From an uncultured Bacillota bacterium (lineage in GTDB: Bacteria; Bacillota; Clostridia; Oscillospirales; Oscillospiraceae): a DNA stretch of 64,000 nt. Below, piece by piece: positions 8,212 through 15,479 of the stretch. The notes below the pieces were generated by a model. That model was not told where the DNA came from and did not search any database. It saw only the letters and a list, made by a program, of their open reading frames with translations. Position numbers and translations under genes: made by a program. Location of the stretch: assembly GCA_947645675.1 (NCBI GenBank), contig CANSDP010000003.1, positions 1 through 64,000 on the forward strand, given 5' to 3'. Position 1 is the stretch's first letter; each line of letters begins with the position of its first letter.

Positions 8212-8787
8212 ATGATGAATTTTATGAACGATTTTGCGCAGAAACACCCCAAGGCTGCGGAGTGGGTCCGCAAGGGCGGGCTGTTCCTCATTTTCAGCTG
8301 GGTGGTCACAGCTCTGAAAGCGGTCATGCTTATGTTCCTGCCGGATGTGTTTCGGAGTATGGTGGGGGACGCCGAGTGGCTCTGGCCCAATATCCCTGTG
8401 GCCCTGTTCGGCGTCCAGTTCAACCTGGCCATCATTGGCAACGCCCTGGCCGCCGGCGGGCTGGCCTACACCCTGGCCAACCTGACTGCCATCTTCTTCG
8501 GGGAGTGCATCAACTTCCCCCTGCAAAGAAATGTGACCTTCAAGAGCCACGGTCCGCTGGCCTCTCAGCTTGGGCTGCACTTTCTGGCTACGGTGGCGGT
8601 CTTCCTGGTGATGAATCTGTTTACCTGCGTGTGGAACCCGGTCACCATCGCGCTGATCCCAAACGAGGCTTTGCGCAACACCATCCAGAGCATCGTGACC
8701 ACTGTAGTTACCGGCGGCGTGGCTATGGTCATCATTTTCGCCGTAGACAACAAAATTTTTGCTCCCCAATTTGGGGAGCAAAAATAG
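8212..8787 (+). CDS. GtrA-like small multipass membrane protein
   Basis: A 191-residue protein with about four hydrophobic helices. The middle part has the asparagine-phenylalanine-arginine pattern of GtrA-family proteins (NFPLQRNVTFKS resembles the NFxxNRxxTF signature), a family thought to move polyprenyl-linked sugars across membranes. It lacks the length and motifs of a glycosyltransferase. It starts 9 bp after the GH3 stop with an AGGGGAG site, so it belongs to the same operon. Two adjacent ATG codons (8212, 8215) are possible. The last codons lie within an inverted repeat. The role with the two GH3 enzymes is unknown; assignment to GtrA is by a short motif and topology only. Confidence 0.7.
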   Translation: MMNFMNDFAQKHPKAAEWVRKGGLFLIFSWVVTALKAVMLMFLPDVFRSMVGDAEWLWPNIPVALFGVQFNLAIIGNALAAGGLAYTLANLTAIFFGECINFPLQRNVTFKSHGPLASQLGLHFLATVAVFLVMNLFTCVWNPVTIALIPNEALRNTIQSIVTTVVTGGVAMVIIFAVDNKIFAPQFGEQK

Positions 8788-8854
8788 GGACGCATTGACC
8801 CGGCAGCTACAAAGCTGCTGCGGTATCAGGCTTGGAGGAAGGAGGGCATCTTAG

Positions 8855-9154
8855 TACGTACTGCAGCGCTGTATCGTCCATCAGATCCGCGCCTCCATCC
8901 GCTTTGTCAGCTGGAAGGATATCAAGAAAGTAGTGGCTGGCCTGAAAAAAATCTACTCCGCTGTGACCCTGAAGGAAGCGGAGGGCGCCCTGCTCCAGTT
9001 TGGGGAAACGCAGAGCAATGGCATTTTGAAAATGCTGGCCCTGCCGGATGGTGTACGCATGGTTTGGGCGATCCGCAGCGTCGTCCTTGTGCTGGCGGGC
9101 TTCCTGTTCTCTGTGGTCTGCGTAAAGAGCGGGGAGCCGTCACGCCCGCTCTAA
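8855..9154 (+). pseudogene. Remnant of an IS256-family (Mutator) transposase
   Basis: A frame open from 8855 (after a TAG at 8852) encodes LQRCIVHQIRAS and SWKDIKKVVAGLKKIYSA, matching the HQIRNS...KDLK...LKxIYxA core of IS256-type transposases, followed by the leucine-rich stretch that normally leads into FEEKW. After FGETQ the similarity ends and the frame continues into a hydrophobic segment of unknown origin up to the TAA at 9152. There is no catalytic domain and no terminal repeats that I can see. It is a scar of an insertion sequence, not an active element, and marks a rearrangement between the GH3 operon and the next gene. Confidence 0.75.
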
Positions 9155-9961
9155 ATACTCCTCCAGGCAGAGCCCCAGTCTATGGAGCTCCTCCGCGTAT
9201 TCACGTCCCACATAGCGGTAGTGCCAGGGCTCATAGATAATACCGGTGATCTCGCTTTTGTCATTGGGATAGCGGAGAATAAATCCATATTCCCAGCTGT
9301 GCTCCATAAGCCATTTCTGCACGGCGGTATTTTCCTGGGACTCGTTCAAGTGCTGGTTGCTGATATCCACAATATCCACCGCCAGGCCCAGCTGGTGCTC
9401 GCTGGTCCCGGGCACCGCGACGGATTTTCCCGCCTCCGCCTCGGCGTTGGCCCGGGAATAGCCCCGGGCCAGCCAGCGTTCAGTCTCGGCGCGATATAAC
9501 CGCTCCTGATACTCCCGTGTCCGGTAGGCGGAGCAGATAACAGGGGACAGCCCCTCCGCCCGGCAGTCGTCCATCATAGCCTGGAGGTCCGGATAACACC
9601 GCTCGTCCACCTGAAAGCCGTTTCGAAGCTCCACCAGCTGGACGGAATAATCCTCGGGAAGCGAATTCCAGCGGTTTACCAGAAGCAGCTGCCAGCTGTC
9701 CTCAAGGTCAGGCTCCCTCGGAAGGGGCTCCCCCCAGTCCGCCGGGAGCGGGGGCTCCGGCCAGCTGGCATCGGTGTCCTGTTCCGGCCAGCTGGTTTTG
9801 GTATCCTGTCCGGCTGAATACGCGCTGCCCTCCTCCCAGGGGGCCAGAACCGTGATGAGAAGGGCCGCTGAGCACAAAAGAATCGTTATGGACAACAGGT
9901 CCTCAAGAATTCTATGCCGCCTGTGCCGCCGGCCTGGAGCGAATTTTCTGTATCTGTTCAT
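9140..9961 (-). CDS. D-alanyl-D-alanine carboxypeptidase, peptidase M15B (VanY/LdcB type)
   Basis: A 273-residue secreted or membrane-anchored zinc peptidase that trims the terminal D-Ala of peptidoglycan stem peptides. Residues 21-41 form a single membrane helix after a very basic N-terminus; a Pro/Trp-rich linker follows. The M15B domain has SAYRTREYQ, zinc ligands His189 and Asp196 in SEHQLGLAVDIVD, and His247 in EPWHYRYVG. The ATG at 9961 is chosen over one 39 bp upstream because GAGGTG precedes it. Its 3' end overlaps the transposase remnant on the other strand. It is monocistronic. No vanR/S/H/A/X genes are nearby, so this is housekeeping wall trimming rather than a glycopeptide cassette. 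Confidence 0.92.
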   Translation of the reverse strand: MNRYRKFAPGRRHRRHRILEDLLSITILLCSAALLITVLAPWEEGSAYSAGQDTKTSWPEQDTDASWPEPPLPADWGEPLPREPDLEDSWQLLLVNRWNSLPEDYSVQLVELRNGFQVDERCYPDLQAMMDDCRAEGLSPVICSAYRTREYQERLYRAETERWLARGYSRANAEAEAGKSVAVPGTSEHQLGLAVDIVDISNQHLNESQENTAVQKWLMEHSWEYGFILRYPNDKSEITGIIYEPWHYRYVGREYAEELHRLGLCLEEYLERA

Positions 9962-10086
9962 AGTAAAAACACCTCGCTGTGCTGAAAGTAATCCAATCAT
10001 AGCAAGGCGCTTCTTCCAAATATCATCGCTTTACCATCGAATTGGCATCGTCGGTTAAAAAGGGAGTACCCATTCGCAGATTTTAT

Positions 10087-10113
10087 ACAGGGGCGGCCTA
10101 TGGCCGCCCCTGT
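10087..10113. repeat. Palindromic GGGGCGG repeat, single-hairpin form
   Basis: The arms ACAGGGGCGGCC and GGCCGCCCCTGT pair perfectly around TAT. The same arm type recurs near 15444, 32325 and 52008, so this is a member of a dispersed repeat family. Confidence 0.6.
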
Positions 10114-10238
10114 ATTCCTGGACATAACAAAACCCCCAAAGCTGTCAGCCTTGGGGGTTCAAGTCTCAAAAATGCACATTACCCTGAGAATAAACATCAG
10201 AAAACCACTGAAATTTTCAATAGTTTTAGGAGGAGAAA

Positions 10239-10280
10239 ATGGACAAAAAGAGTGTTGGCAGGACTTTCAAGCACTGGTAA
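10239..10280 (+). CDS. Possible 13-residue leader peptide
   Basis: A very good Shine-Dalgarno (AGGAGGAG) sits 5 bp before an ATG that opens only 13 codons (MDKKSVGRTFKHW) before TAA. It lies 90 bp upstream of the ATPase gene. It could be a leader peptide or the leftover start of a deleted gene. Nothing else supports translation. Confidence 0.25.
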   Translation: MDKKSVGRTFKHW

Positions 10281-10370
10281 GCGGGATATTTTTCTCCCTC
10301 GACGAATTTCCCCCGGAAAATGGACAGGCTCTCGCTATACTGGATAAAAATGGAAGGGAGAGGTTGGAGT

Positions 10371-13016
10371 ATGGCGGACTGGCACAGCCGGAGCGTATCA
10401 CAAATCATGAAGGAGCTGGAGGCCCGGCCCCAGGGCCTGACGGGCCGGGAGGCGGCGGGGCGGCTGGAGCGGCATGGTCCCAACCAGCTGGCCCAGCCGG
10501 ACCCGCCCAGCCTTTTGGCCCGCGTTCTGGGCCAGCTGAAGGACCCCATGATCCTGGTCCTTCTGGCGGCGGCGGGGCTGTCCCTGGCGGCCAGCGGCGG
10601 GCGGGACTGGCTGGACGGGGTCATTATCCTGGTGATCGTGGTGGTCAACGGAGTCATCTCCATCACCCAGGAGGACCACGCCCAGCAGGCCCTGGAGGAG
10701 CTGCGCCGTATGTCCTCCCCCCAGGCCAGCGCCCTCCGGGACGGCGAGCCCCGCCGGGTTGCCGCCGCCGCCCTGGTACCGGGGGACATCATCCTTCTGG
10801 AGGCTGGGGACCAGGTCCCCGCCGACGCCCGGATTTTGGAGTGCAGCCGCCTCCAAGCCGACGAATCGGCTATGACGGGGGAGTCCGTCCCGGTAGAGAA
10901 ATCGGCCAGGGATGCCCTCCCCCCGGACACACCCCTGGGGGACCGGGTGAACATGCTCATCTCCGGCACCCTCATCACCGCCGGACGGGGGTCCGCCCTG
11001 GTAGTATCCACCGGGATGGACACCCAGATGGGCCAGATCGCCGGCCTCCTTCTGGAGAGCCAATCGGGGGACACCCCCCTGCAAAAACGGATGGCTGAGA
11101 TTTCAAAATCCCTGTCCTTCCTGTGCCTGTCGGTGTGCGCGGTCATGTTCGGGGTGGGACTGTTTCAGGGAAAGGGGCTTCTGGATATGTTCCTCACCGC
11201 CGTCTCTCTGGCGGTGGCCGCCATCCCGGAGGGCCTGCCCGCCATCGTAACCATCGTCCTGGCCCTGGGGGTCCAGCGGCTGGCGGACAAAAACGCCATT
11301 GTGAAAAAGCTCCCCGCGGTGGAAACCCTGGGCTGCGCCGGCGTGATCTGCTCCGACAAGACGGGCACGCTCACCCAGAACAGAATGACGGTACAACAGA
11401 TCTGGCTTACTCCTGGGGCTCAGCGGCGGGACGCCCTGCTGGCCGGAGCTCTGTGCTCTGACGCCCGGCTCACCTGGCGGTCCGGGGCCCCCTCCGCCTC
11501 CGGCGACCCCACCGAGGGGGCGCTGGTGACCGCCGCCGCCCGGGACGGGGTGGATCAGCTCCGGGAGCTGGAGCGCTTCCCCCGGGAGGCGGACATCCCC
11601 TTTGACTCGAACCGCAAGCTGATGACCACCATACACAGCCGGGAGGAGGGGGGCTGGACCGCCTTTGTGAAGGGAGCCCCCGACGTACTCCTGGAGCGGT
11701 GCTCCGCCACCCCCAGAGGGCCCATGACCCAGGCTGACCGGGCCCGGGCGCTGTCCGCCAATGAGGAGATGGCGGGCAAAGCCCTGCGCGTAATCGCCGT
11801 GGCCCGCAGGGAGCTGGACCGCCTGCCCCGAAGCCCGGAGCCGGGTCAGGTGGAACGGGAGCTCACCTTCTTGGGCCTCTTCGGCCTGATGGACCCGCCC
11901 CGGCCCGAGGTGCGGGCGGCGGTAGCCAAGTGCCACCTGGCGGGGGTGCGCCCGGTGATGATTACCGGCGATCACCGGGCCACCGCCCTGGCCGTGGCGC
12001 AGGCGCTGGACATCGCCCGCCCCGGCGACTGGACAGTGACGGGGGCGGAGCTGGACTTCATGCCCCAGGAGCTGCTGGAGGCCGACATTGAAAAGTTCGC
12101 CGTCTTCGCCCGGGTATCCCCGGAGCACAAAATGCGCATCGTCCAGGCCTGGCAGAACCGGGGCCGGGTGGTGGCTATGACCGGGGACGGGGTCAACGAC
12201 GCCCCCGCCCTGAAAGCCGCCGACATCGGCTGCGCCATGGGGGTGGTGGGCACCGACGTAGCCAAGGGCGCCGCCGATATGATCCTCACCGACGACAACT
12301 TTTCCACCATTGTCTCCGCCATTGAGGAGGGCCGGGGCATCTATTCCAACATCCGCAAGGCTATCCACTATCTCCTCTCCTGCAACATCGGGGAAATTTT
12401 CACGATCTTTGCCGCCACACTGCTGGGCTTCGGCCAAATGCCCCTGGTACCGGTACAGCTGCTGTGGCTCAACTTAGTGACCGACTCCCTCCCCGCCCTG
12501 GCCCTGGGGGTGGAGCCGGTGGAGGAGGGGGTCATGGAGGAGGAGCCCCGAGACGCCTCCGCCGGGCTCTTTGACAAACGGTTCTCCTTCCGGCTGGCCT
12601 GGCAGGGCCTGATGGTGGGAGGGCTTACCCTGGCGGCTTATTTCCTGGGCTTCACCCGGCTGGGGGCCCCAGGGATGGAGGGGGCGGCGGCAAACACCAT
12701 GGCCTTCGCCACTCTGACCCTGTGTCAGCTGTTCCACGCCTTCAACATCCGCAGCGAGGACCGTTCCCTCTTCGTCCAGGGGGCGCTGTCCAACCCGGCG
12801 ATGAACCGGGCCTTTCTGGCGGGGCTGGTTATGCAGCTCTCCGTACTGCTGGTCCCTCCCCTTCAGGGGGTATTCTCCGTTACCCCCATGAACGCCCCCC
12901 AGTGGTGTACCGTTCTGGCTCTGGCAATGGCCCCCATCCCCATCTGCGAGGCGGCCAAGGCGATGTCCCTCCCGCGAAACGCGCCGGAGGAAGCGGTTAC
13001 GGCAAAGCGTAGATGA
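10371..13016 (+). CDS. P-type Ca2+-transporting ATPase (type IIA, SERCA-like)
   Basis: An 881-residue cation pump. In order: N-terminal cation-ATPase domain (TGREAAGRLERHGPNQL), first helix pair, actuator domain with TGES, PEGLPAIV in helix 4, phosphorylation site Asp329 in CSDKTGTLTQNRMT, nucleotide-binding domain with KGAPDVLL, hinge TGDGVNDAPAL, then helices 5-10 with LLWLNLVTDSLPALALG in helix 6, which carries the Ca2+-binding pattern NLVTDxxPA. Length and motifs fit the bacterial PacL/YloB group, which exports Ca2+ at ATP cost. The ATG at 10371 follows GGAGAGGTTGGAG; upstream in-frame ATGs lack sites. It converges with araD on a shared hairpin terminator. Confidence 0.93.
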   Translation: MADWHSRSVSQIMKELEARPQGLTGREAAGRLERHGPNQLAQPDPPSLLARVLGQLKDPMILVLLAAAGLSLAASGGRDWLDGVIILVIVVVNGVISITQEDHAQQALEELRRMSSPQASALRDGEPRRVAAAALVPGDIILLEAGDQVPADARILECSRLQADESAMTGESVPVEKSARDALPPDTPLGDRVNMLISGTLITAGRGSALVVSTGMDTQMGQIAGLLLESQSGDTPLQKRMAEISKSLSFLCLSVCAVMFGVGLFQGKGLLDMFLTAVSLAVAAIPEGLPAIVTIVLALGVQRLADKNAIVKKLPAVETLGCAGVICSDKTGTLTQNRMTVQQIWLTPGAQRRDALLAGALCSDARLTWRSGAPSASGDPTEGALVTAAARDGVDQLRELERFPREADIPFDSNRKLMTTIHSREEGGWTAFVKGAPDVLLERCSATPRGPMTQADRARALSANEEMAGKALRVIAVARRELDRLPRSPEPGQVERELTFLGLFGLMDPPRPEVRAAVAKCHLAGVRPVMITGDHRATALAVAQALDIARPGDWTVTGAELDFMPQELLEADIEKFAVFARVSPEHKMRIVQAWQNRGRVVAMTGDGVNDAPALKAADIGCAMGVVGTDVAKGAADMILTDDNFSTIVSAIEEGRGIYSNIRKAIHYLLSCNIGEIFTIFAATLLGFGQMPLVPVQLLWLNLVTDSLPALALGVEPVEEGVMEEEPRDASAGLFDKRFSFRLAWQGLMVGGLTLAAYFLGFTRLGAPGMEGAAANTMAFATLTLCQLFHAFNIRSEDRSLFVQGALSNPAMNRAFLAGLVMQLSVLLVPPLQGVFSVTPMNAPQWCTVLALAMAPIPICEAAKAMSLPRNAPEEAVTAKRR

Positions 13017-13055
13017 AAAAGCTCCCCGGAGGCGGTTTGCCTCCGGGGAGCTTCC
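13016..13055 (-). terminator. Shared terminator between the ATPase gene and araD
   Basis: The 13-bp arms GCTCCCCGGAGGC (13021-13033) and GCCTCCGGGGAGC (13039-13051) pair around 5 nt. On the minus strand TTTTT follows, making a textbook terminator for the arabinose operon. On the plus strand the tail is TTCCCTTT, so it may also stop the ATPase transcript. Confidence 0.8.
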
Positions 13056-13061
13056 CTTTCA

Positions 13062-13760
13062 TCAGCCCTGGCCGTAGTAGGCGCCGGGGCCATGCTTGCG
13101 GAAGTAGTGCTTGTCCTGATAGCGCTGGGGGGCCGCTCCCGCGGAGGGCCGGATCTGTCGGGTGAGGATGGCCATTTTGGCCACCTCCTCCAGTACCACG
13201 GCGTGGTACACCGCCTGGGCGGCGTCCTTGCCCCAGGTGAAGGGGCCGTGGCTGGCGCAGATCACCCCGGGGACGGCGGTGGGCTCGATGCACCGCTCCC
13301 GGAAGGTGTCCACAATGATCTTTCCGGTGTTCCGCTCATAGTCCTCCTCCAGCTCCCCCTGGGTCAGGTGGCGGGCGCAGGGGACGGAGCCGTAGAAGTA
13401 GTCGGCGTGGGTGGTGCCGAAGCAGGGGATATCCTCCCCGGCCTGGGCCCAGGCCACGGCGTGGGGGCTGTGGGTGTGGACGATGCCGCCCACGCCAGGG
13501 AATGCCTTGTACAGCTCCAGGTGGGTCTTGGTGTCGCTGGAGGGCTTCCATTTGCCCTCCGTCACCTGGCCGGTCTCCAGGCTCACCACCACCATATCCT
13601 CGACGGTCATGCCGTCGTACTCCACCCCAGAGGGCTTAATGACCATTAGGCCTTTGTCCCGGTCTATCCCGGACACGTTGCCCCAGGTGAAGGTGACCAG
13701 GCCGTATTTGGGCAGGAGGAGGTTGGCCTCCAAAACCGCTTGCTTAAGCGCTTCTAACAT
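13062..13760 (-). CDS. araD: L-ribulose-5-phosphate 4-epimerase
   Basis: A 232-residue class II aldolase-fold enzyme that turns L-ribulose 5-phosphate into D-xylulose 5-phosphate, the last step of bacterial arabinose entry into the pentose phosphate pathway. The zinc-site residues fall at the same numbers as in E. coli AraD: Asp76, His95 and His97 (HTHSPH) and His171 (ASHGPFTWG). The N-terminal TWGNVSG and IKPSG phosphate-binding motifs are present. Length matches the family (about 231). It is the last gene of the minus-strand arabinose operon, separated from araA by a 134-bp repeat element and closed by the terminator at 13016-13055. Confidence 0.96.
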   Translation of the reverse strand: MLEALKQAVLEANLLLPKYGLVTFTWGNVSGIDRDKGLMVIKPSGVEYDGMTVEDMVVVSLETGQVTEGKWKPSSDTKTHLELYKAFPGVGGIVHTHSPHAVAWAQAGEDIPCFGTTHADYFYGSVPCARHLTQGELEEDYERNTGKIIVDTFRERCIEPTAVPGVICASHGPFTWGKDAAQAVYHAVVLEEVAKMAILTRQIRPSAGAAPQRYQDKHYFRKHGPGAYYGQG

Positions 13761-13774
13761 AGTACCTCTCCTCT

Positions 13775-13908
13775 AAAGGCTCCCTCTCCGAGGGAGCTGT
13801 CGAGCGAAGCGAGACTGAGGGAGTTCTCACAAAATTCAACGCAGCCCTTGAAGGACTCCCTCCGTCACGGCTCCGCCGTGCCACCTCCCTCTAAGAGGGA
13901 GGCTTTTT
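13775..13908. repeat. Dispersed cloverleaf-like repeat (full form)
   Basis: This element between araA and araD starts AAAGGCTCCCTC and ends GAGGGAGGCTTTTT. Inside are hairpins GCTCCCTC/GAGGGAGC, CGAGCGAAGCGAG, CACGGCTCCGCCGTG and CCTCCCTC/GAGGGAGG, and ACTGAGGGAGT can pair with ACTCCCTCCGT. Related elements are at 40132-40315 and 61751-61861. It lies inside the transcribed arabinose operon. Confidence 0.75.
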
Positions 13909-15373
13909 ACTTCAGCTTCCAGGCCAGATCAGACAAGAACAGGTCGTGCTCCAGGCTCTCCAGGGTGGTGTCCTTGCCGATGTGGACAAACTCAATGTCC
14001 ATCATGGTACACCAATCCTTCATCTGCTCGGCAGTGACATCGTAGCTGAGGACGGTGTGGTGGGCGCCTCCGGCGGTGATCCAGCACTCTACCCCGGTGG
14101 TCAGGGAGGGCTCGGCCTGCCACATCACCCGGGCCACGGGCAGATTGGGCATGGGCAGGATGGGCTTGACGCAGTGGATGTCCTGGCAGATCAAGCGCAG
14201 GCGTCCCCCCATATCGATGAGGGAGACCACGATGGCGTCCCCCTCCTTGCCCTCAAAGACCAGGCGGGCGGGGTCCTTCTCATTCATGCCGATGCCCAGG
14301 TGGTGGGTCTCAATGCGGGGCTTCCCAGCAGCGCAGCAGGGGCAGACCTCCAGCATGTGGGCCCCCAGGGAGTACTCCTTCCCCGGCTCCAGGTTATAGG
14401 TGTAGTCCTCCATGAACAGGGAACAGCCGTTGCCGTTCTCGCCCATGGCCTTCATAATGGCGGTCATGGCGGACACCTTCCAGTCGCCCTCGCCGCCGTA
14501 GCCGTAGCCCTGGGCCATCAGGTGCTGGGAAGCCAGTCCGGGGAGCTGCTCCATGCCGTACAGGTCCTGGAAGGTGTTGGAGAAGGCCTTGCAGCCCTCA
14601 GCGTCCAGCATCTTCTTCATGGCGATCTCTTCCCGGGCCTGATAGCGGATGTGGTCGATTTTGTCGGTGGCGATGTCATAGCTGGCCTTATAGGTCTCCA
14701 TCAGGGCGTCGATCTCTTCCTCAGTGACGGCGTTCATCACCTTCACCAGGTCGCCCACCGCCCAGGTGTTCACCTGCCAGCCAAGCTTGGCCTGGACCTC
14801 TACCTTGTCGCCCTCGGTGACAGCCACCTCTCTCATATTATCACCAAAGCGCATAACCTTCAAGCCCCTGGACACCGCCGCGCCCACGGCGGCCTTCATC
14901 CAGCTCCCGATGCACCCCTGAACAGCCTCGTCCTTCCAGTATCCGGCGATGACCTTCCGGGGCGCGCGGAGCCGGGCCCCGATGAAGCCGTGCTCCCGGT
15001 CGCCGTGGGCGGCCTGGTTCAGGTTCATGAAGTCCATGTCGATCTCCTCGTTGGGGATCTCCCGGTTATACTGGGTGGCAAAGTGGCACCAGGGCTTCTG
15101 GAGGCTGGCCAGACCGTTGATCCACATTTTGCTGGGGGAGAAGGTGTGGCACCAGGTGATGATCCCGGCGCAGGAGTCGTCATAGTTGGCCTCCTTCACC
15201 ACGTCGGCGATCTCCTGGTTGGTCTTGGCGGTCACCTTGTAGATCAGGGGGAAGGGCAGGGCCTTGGACAGCTCACCGGCCATCTCCCGGGCCCTGGCGG
15301 CCACCGTCTCCAGCACCTCGGGGCCGTACAGAAACTGACTGCCTACCACGAACCAAAAGGAATATTTGTTCAT
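13907..15373 (-). CDS. araA: L-arabinose isomerase
   Basis: A 488-residue enzyme that isomerises L-arabinose to L-ribulose using a divalent metal. The N-terminus FWFVVGSQFLYG is diagnostic of AraA, as are HTFSPSKMWI, the NREIP loop, GYGYGGEGDWK and the C-terminal ITAGGAHHTV. Length is near the usual 490-500. The ATG at 15373 follows GAGGAGGAA; a longer in-frame reading from 15454 runs through a repeat and is rejected. It lies between the FGGY kinase and araD on the minus strand. A GGGGCGG-type repeat sits in the gap to the kinase. Confidence 0.97.
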   Translation of the reverse strand: MNKYSFWFVVGSQFLYGPEVLETVAARAREMAGELSKALPFPLIYKVTAKTNQEIADVVKEANYDDSCAGIITWCHTFSPSKMWINGLASLQKPWCHFATQYNREIPNEEIDMDFMNLNQAAHGDREHGFIGARLRAPRKVIAGYWKDEAVQGCIGSWMKAAVGAAVSRGLKVMRFGDNMREVAVTEGDKVEVQAKLGWQVNTWAVGDLVKVMNAVTEEEIDALMETYKASYDIATDKIDHIRYQAREEIAMKKMLDAEGCKAFSNTFQDLYGMEQLPGLASQHLMAQGYGYGGEGDWKVSAMTAIMKAMGENGNGCSLFMEDYTYNLEPGKEYSLGAHMLEVCPCCAAGKPRIETHHLGIGMNEKDPARLVFEGKEGDAIVVSLIDMGGRLRLICQDIHCVKPILPMPNLPVARVMWQAEPSLTTGVECWITAGGAHHTVLSYDVTAEQMKDWCTMMDIEFVHIGKDTTLESLEHDLFLSDLAWKLK

Positions 15374-15443
15374 TAGATGTTCCTCCTCATATTTTTGGAA
15401 TCTGGGAGAGCGGACCGCCCCTAAGATCAGGAGCCGGCCCGGC

Positions 15444-15470
15444 GGGCGGATCATATCCGCCCCTACAGGC
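15444..15470. repeat. GGGCGGAT palindrome, member of the GGGGCGG repeat family
   Basis: GGGCGGAT and ATCCGCCC pair around CAT and are followed by CTACAGG, the same end seen at 32398 and 52089. It lies in the araA-kinase gap. Confidence 0.55.
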
Positions 15471-15479
15471 GGCGCCGTT

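Larger units (their letters stand above)
9962..10370. other. Intergenic region with hairpins and one very short frame
   Basis: It holds a perfect 12-bp palindromic hairpin (10087-10113), a second hairpin (10131-10159, CCCCC/GGGGG arms) followed on the minus strand by TTTTG, and a strong AGGAGG site at 10229-10234 serving only a 13-codon frame (10239-10280). I see no RNA gene. Confidence 0.4.

Noticed and set aside
8756-8784. Hairpin TTTTTGCTCCCCAA / TTGGGGAGCAAAAA at the end of the GtrA-like gene
   Set aside because: It is a nice palindrome but has A-run, not T-run, after the stem on both strands, and loop geometry is tight; not a standard terminator.
9140-9961. Vancomycin-resistance cassette
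   Set aside because: The VanY-like carboxypeptidase stands alone; no vanH, ligase, vanX or vanRS genes are nearby.
13775-13908. CRISPR-like array or rRNA fragment
   Set aside because: The repeats are palindromic modules present once per locus without regular spacers; no cas genes and no rRNA sequence were seen in the window.
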